From positions 1-33,008 of the forward strand of contig JANLHP010000017.1 in NCBI GenBank assembly GCA_024654445.1: a stretch of DNA of 33,008 nucleotides. Direction: 5' to 3'. The notes under the pieces were generated by a model, which made no database searches, had not been told where the DNA came from, and worked only from the letters and a program-made list of their open reading frames with translations. How positions within the stretch are numbered: position 1 is the stretch's first letter; each line of letters begins with the position of its first letter. The translations under genes and the position numbers were made by a program. Shown piece after piece: positions 29,658-33,008 of this stretch. The stretch comes from Candidatus Curtissbacteria bacterium (GTDB taxonomy: Bacteria > Patescibacteriota > Microgenomatia > Curtissbacterales > GWA2-41-24).

Positions 29658-32240
29658 TCAATTCCTGGTTCTGCTGCGGCTTGATAGTTTTCGTATTTCT
29701 TCTGTGATTATGACTGCCGTTGAGGCTAAAAATGCGATTGCCCAATCAGTGAGCGTCAGGGGAGACGTGTGAAGTAGTTGATTGCCTACTGGTGTTTGAA
29801 GTGCTAAGAACTGGAGGATGAAAACTATAACAAATGTGCCAGTTAAATAATGGTTGTTGAAAATGGGAGTTTGGAATACTGATTTTGTTTTTGATCTAAC
29901 ATTAAGCGCGTTAAACCACTGAGTAACTGCGAGTATCAGAAGCGCCATTGAACGGCCTTCAACGATCCCTGATTTTTGATAAACATAGAAAATTGGCAGC
30001 GTGACAAGAATCATGGTCGTGCTCATCAGTATCACTCTTTTGACCATTTCAGGATCAACTAGGGCGTCACTTCTAAGTTCACCTTTTGACATCAGGCCAG
30101 ATTCGGGAGGGTCTTGAGCAAGAGCAACGACAAAAAACCCGTCTGTCACAAAATTTAGCCAAATTATTTGAACCGCAACTAGTGGCAGTGGTAGTCCGAT
30201 CAAAATACTTAGGGTAATTGCCAAAACTTCGCCGACAGTCGTCGAAAATAGATATAGAATTACTTTTTTAAGCGTCAGGTAGATCGCTCTTCCTTCCGCA
30301 ATTGCAGCTACGATTGTTTTAAAATTATCGTTTGTGAGAATAATATCCGAGGCATCCTTTGCGACTTGAGTTCCGGAGCCAAGTCCTATTCCTAAACTTG
30401 CTGCCTGGAGGGCAGGGCCATCGTTTACTCCATCCCCTGTCATTGCGGTTATACGACCATTCTTATTTAGAGCATTTACTATTTTTAGTTTATGTACGGG
30501 GGATATTCTTGCAAATACCGTTACATTCCTTACTTTTTCGCGCAACTGTTCCATCGTTAAATTTTCTATAACTTTACCGGTTAAAACCTCATCGCCGTCT
30601 TTGAAAATTCCGACCTTTTTTGCTATTGTCTTTGCCGTTTCTTCAAAATCGCCCGTAATCATTGCTACTTTGAAGTCTGCCGCTTTGGCTTCTTCTATTG
30701 ATTTTTCTACATTTTTTCTTATCTCCTCGTCTATTGCCAAAAGGGCGTAAGAAAACAGTTTCTTTTTAGGTCCAAAAATAGCAACGCCAATTACCCTTAA
30801 ACCTTCTTGTGCCAGGTGATGATAATTGCTAGAGAGATTGTGATCAATTTTTAAGTCACGACTTAAAAATTCTGGCGCGCCAATGTATACTTTCCATATC
30901 TCTTCCCCTTTTTCGAATTCTGCTTCGATATATCTTTTCTTTGAATCAAAAGGGCTTACTTTGATCGTTTTGTACTCTTTTTCCAGGACAACTTTTTTGA
31001 GAGATACTTTTCTGGCCAGCACGGCTACCGCGACTTCTGTTGGATCACCTGTTGGTTTCCAGCGGCCATCAAGCTTTACAACGTCTGCCTTAAGTGAAAG
31101 GTATGTGAGCCCCATGATTTTTTTAAGAAGATGCTCATCTTTTTGGTTAATTTCTTTTACGATTCCCTTTGGTTTATAACCCTCGCCTGTGACTTCGTAC
31201 GCCTTTTCGTTAATCAATATTTTTCTAATTACCATTTTGCCTGTCGTTATTGTGCCCGTTTTATCAACAAGTAAAGTGTCCGCGTTACCCATTGCTTCTA
31301 CTGCTGCCATTTGCCTTACGATAGCTTTCGCTTTTGCCATGCGCCACACCCCTTTAGCAAGAACTATGGTGACCGCAACGGGGAGTCCTTCGGGGACGAT
31401 TGAAACAGTTAGACCAATTACGGAAGTAAGAATTTCAGATAGTTCCATGCCGCGGACAAAGCCGACTATGAGGACAAAAATTGAAACTCCAATCGCGGCT
31501 TTTGCAACGAAGTGGGTAAGCTGTGTGACTTTTTTGGCAAGAGGAAGTGGAACGTTAGATGTTTCAAGCAGACCTTTTGATATCTTCCCTAATTCGCTGT
31601 TGAACCCTGTCGCGACAACTACTGCCTCAGCGTATCCGGAAACCACGTTGGTTCCGGTGAAAAGCATGTTCTTCTGGTCTCCAACTGTAAGGTTCTGTTT
31701 TTCTTGAGTGCCAGAGGTTTTTTCTACGGCATAAGCTTCACCAGTTAAAACAGACTCATCTACTTTAAGACTTTCAGCTATGATTATTCTTGAGTCTGCA
31801 GAAATTCTGTCTCCTTCGTGAATTATAAGAATATCGCCGGGCACTACTTCTTCCGAAGAAACCAGAATTTCTTCCGAATCCCGCCGCACTAGTGCTTTAT
31901 GCCGAGTTAGGCTTTGAAGTTTTTCGAGAGAGTTTTTCGCTTTCCCTTCTTGAATCGTGCCAACTACGGCATTTATCGTTATTACCAGAATAATAACGAT
32001 CGCGTCTATCGCTTTCCCGAAAAACGAAACTAAAATCGCTGCAAAAATTAGAATGTAGATTAACGGACTTTTAAATTGCCTTAAAAATATATCTGCGAGC
32101 GTTTCTTTTTTCTTGGACGCCAGGATGTTTGAGCCGAACGTTCTGAGACGAGAAGCGGCTTGGTCGTAAGAAAGACCGCCGTCTTGGGATGTTGAGAGTT
32201 CATCCAAAACGTCTCTTGTACTTTTCTGGTAGTAATTCAT
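29658..32240 (-). CDS. Cation-transporting P-type ATPase (P2A, Ca2+-ATPase-like)
   Basis: 860 aa, full length for the group. Actuator loop with VLTGEAY (TGE at 166-168), PEGLPV at 283-288 in helix M4, and the phosphorylation motif LLVDKTGTIT with Asp326. The ATP-binding domain follows, then TGDGVNDGPAL near residue 610 with the family's GSGTQVAKDASD stretch. Helix M6 reads WLNFVTDGFF, keeping the Asn-x-x-Thr-Asp ligands of Ca2+ pumps. This points to Ca2+ (possibly Mn2+) export driven by ATP; substrate is inferred from these residues. ATG at 32238-32240, with TATAAT about 14 nt upstream on the minus strand. Divergent from the YibE/F-like gene. Confidence 0.93.
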   Translation of the reverse strand: MNYYQKSTRDVLDELSTSQDGGLSYDQAASRLRTFGSNILASKKKETLADIFLRQFKSPLIYILIFAAILVSFFGKAIDAIVIILVITINAVVGTIQEGKAKNSLEKLQSLTRHKALVRRDSEEILVSSEEVVPGDILIIHEGDRISADSRIIIAESLKVDESVLTGEAYAVEKTSGTQEKQNLTVGDQKNMLFTGTNVVSGYAEAVVVATGFNSELGKISKGLLETSNVPLPLAKKVTQLTHFVAKAAIGVSIFVLIVGFVRGMELSEILTSVIGLTVSIVPEGLPVAVTIVLAKGVWRMAKAKAIVRQMAAVEAMGNADTLLVDKTGTITTGKMVIRKILINEKAYEVTGEGYKPKGIVKEINQKDEHLLKKIMGLTYLSLKADVVKLDGRWKPTGDPTEVAVAVLARKVSLKKVVLEKEYKTIKVSPFDSKKRYIEAEFEKGEEIWKVYIGAPEFLSRDLKIDHNLSSNYHHLAQEGLRVIGVAIFGPKKKLFSYALLAIDEEIRKNVEKSIEEAKAADFKVAMITGDFEETAKTIAKKVGIFKDGDEVLTGKVIENLTMEQLREKVRNVTVFARISPVHKLKIVNALNKNGRITAMTGDGVNDGPALQAASLGIGLGSGTQVAKDASDIILTNDNFKTIVAAIAEGRAIYLTLKKVILYLFSTTVGEVLAITLSILIGLPLPLVAVQIIWLNFVTDGFFVVALAQDPPESGLMSKGELRSDALVDPEMVKRVILMSTTMILVTLPIFYVYQKSGIVEGRSMALLILAVTQWFNALNVRSKTKSVFQTPIFNNHYLTGTFVIVFILQFLALQTPVGNQLLHTSPLTLTDWAIAFLASTAVIITEEIRKLSSRSRTRN

Positions 32241-32273
32241 CGGGCAGTAGAATCATTATACTTGGTTTTTATG

Positions 32274-32279
32274 TATAAT
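32274..32279 (+). promoter_or_regulatory. -10 box of the YibE/F-like gene
   Basis: TATAAT ends 9 nt before the ATG at 32289, giving a predicted leader of about 3 nt. No clear -35 at normal spacing. Confidence 0.45.
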
Positions 32280-32288
32280 TATTGACGG

Positions 32289-33008
32289 ATGCCAAGGTTA
32301 ATTTTTAAACTTTTCGTCTCCTTCTTTGCTTTATTACTTCTGGTTTTCTCGACTACAAATAGTGTTTATGCGCAGGACCAAAACCAGCAACCGCTTGTTC
32401 CTCCTTCGCAAGAGGAAATCTCGACGGCAAAAATTGTCGAGGTTTTAGAGGAGGGTGAAAAGGAAATTGTCGGCAATAAATATCCGTACCAAATAGTGAA
32501 AGTTAAATTTTTGGATGGGTCGGAAAAGGATCGCGAGACGACACTTGACCATGGTAAAAAGTTTTCGATAAGTCGGAATCAGACGGTAGAAGAAGGACAA
32601 AAGGTTGTCGTTATTAAAAGTAGTATCGAAGGCATTGGGACGGAATACCACATTATAGACAAGTACCGACTAGATAAGGTAATTGCGATTGTTTTGGCTT
32701 TTTTTGTTCTAGTCGTTGGACTCGCAAGGCTTAAAGGGTTGGGTTCTATTGTTGGGCTCGTGATTAGCCTCGCTGTAATTGTTAAATTAATCGTTCCTCA
32801 AATTTTAGCTGGGCGTGACCCGCTTGTTGTCAGCATCGCGGGTTCATTCGTTATTATGATCAGTACTATCTATCTTGCACACGGATTTTCCAAAAGGACT
32901 ACCATCGCGGTTTCCTCAACACTTGTGACGCTTATATTTTCGGGCATTCTTTCGCTGATATTCGTTAATCTTTCACAGCTTACTGGGGGAGGAAGTGAAG
33001 ACGCTTAT
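32289..33008 (+). CDS. YibE/F family multi-pass membrane protein (5' part; cut by window end)
   Basis: The first 240 codons are present, and the frame is open at the window edge. A signal peptide (MPRLIFKLFVSFFALLLLVF, then a likely cut after VYA) leads to an extracytoplasmic beta domain of about 90 aa (TAKIVEVLEEGEKE, YQIVKVKFLDG, QKVVVIKSS). Helices then begin: VIAIVLAFFVLVVGLARL, GSIVGLVISLAVIVKLIVPQIL, DPLVVSIAGSFVIMISTIYLAHGFSKRTT. This order matches the YibE/F family, of unclear transport role. ATG at 32289 with a -10 box 9 nt upstream. Confidence 0.85.
   Translation, partial: MPRLIFKLFVSFFALLLLVFSTTNSVYAQDQNQQPLVPPSQEEISTAKIVEVLEEGEKEIVGNKYPYQIVKVKFLDGSEKDRETTLDHGKKFSISRNQTVEEGQKVVVIKSSIEGIGTEYHIIDKYRLDKVIAIVLAFFVLVVGLARLKGLGSIVGLVISLAVIVKLIVPQILAGRDPLVVSIAGSFVIMISTIYLAHGFSKRTTIAVSSTLVTLIFSGILSLIFVNLSQLTGGGSEDAY

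Noticed and set aside
31189-31707. Plus-strand open frame of 172 codons inside the P-type ATPase gene
   Set aside because: It is the antisense shadow of a clearly conserved ATPase region and has no recognisable domain or ribosome site. Similar shadows at 25292-25708 and 27276-27695 were rejected for the same reason.
1-33008. CRISPR array, rRNA genes or complete insertion sequence
   Set aside because: No regularly spaced repeats, rRNA segments or transposase genes with terminal inverted repeats were seen.

Overview
The window looks like a chromosome segment from a reduced-genome bacterium of the Candidate Phyla Radiation (Patescibacteria), most plausibly a Microgenomates-type lineage. This is an inference. 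It rests on the compact, overlapping gene layout, an AspRS of archaeal length and type, a short GluRS, a tRNA gene without an encoded CCA plus a CCA-adding enzyme, DUF3048/DUF4446 proteins next to secDF, and many small membrane proteins of unknown function. TGA is a normal stop codon here: several TGA stops overlap the next gene's start in ATGA junctions.

Layout. 1-8045: repeat-like DNA, a SufT/DUF59 protein, a PQQ-dehydrogenase-like beta-propeller, a small membrane protein, an SGNH hydrolase, 5-formyl-THF cyclo-ligase, a family-39-like membrane glycosyltransferase and a membrane-fused spermidine-synthase-like protein. 8117-8187: tRNA-Gln(CUG). About 8310-13991: an accessory island bounded by a short imperfect direct repeat. 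It carries an alpha/beta hydrolase / C39-like peptidase / alpha/beta hydrolase cassette on the plus strand. On the minus strand it has a serine recombinase broken by one frameshift and a tight four-gene operon of related winged-helix-like proteins, the last fused to a HEPN/DUF4145-like domain. 14114-19706: membrane proteins, gltX, a membrane-anchored unknown protein, a D,D-carboxypeptidase and aspS. 19748-20034: a strongly folded non-coding segment ending in an intrinsic terminator, followed by a 67-aa orphan gene. 20313-23438: recJ and the CCA-adding enzyme, divergently transcribed. 23431-28273: a minus-strand block of DUF4446, DUF3048, a winged-helix nucleotidyltransferase, secD, secF and an OB-like secreted protein interrupted by an in-frame TGA. 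28414-33008: two tiny proteins (one a zinc ribbon behind a folded leader), a bidirectional terminator, an anchored unknown protein, a P2A-type Ca2+-ATPase-like pump, and the start of a YibE/F-family membrane protein cut by the window edge.

How it works together. The core genes cover translation (GluRS, AspRS, tRNA-Gln, CCA addition), DNA repair (RecJ), protein export (SecDF), wall trimming (DacA), one-carbon metabolism and envelope transport. A recurring feature is a sigma70-like -10 box exactly 6 nt before the start codon (gltX, aspS, cca, secD, and the first island hydrolase), which predicts leaderless mRNAs. A few small genes behind structured leaders instead carry strong Shine-Dalgarno sequences. 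The best candidates for something undescribed are the four-gene winged-helix/HEPN-like operon with its recombinase, the hydrolase-C39-hydrolase cassette, and the structured RNA at 19748-20034.
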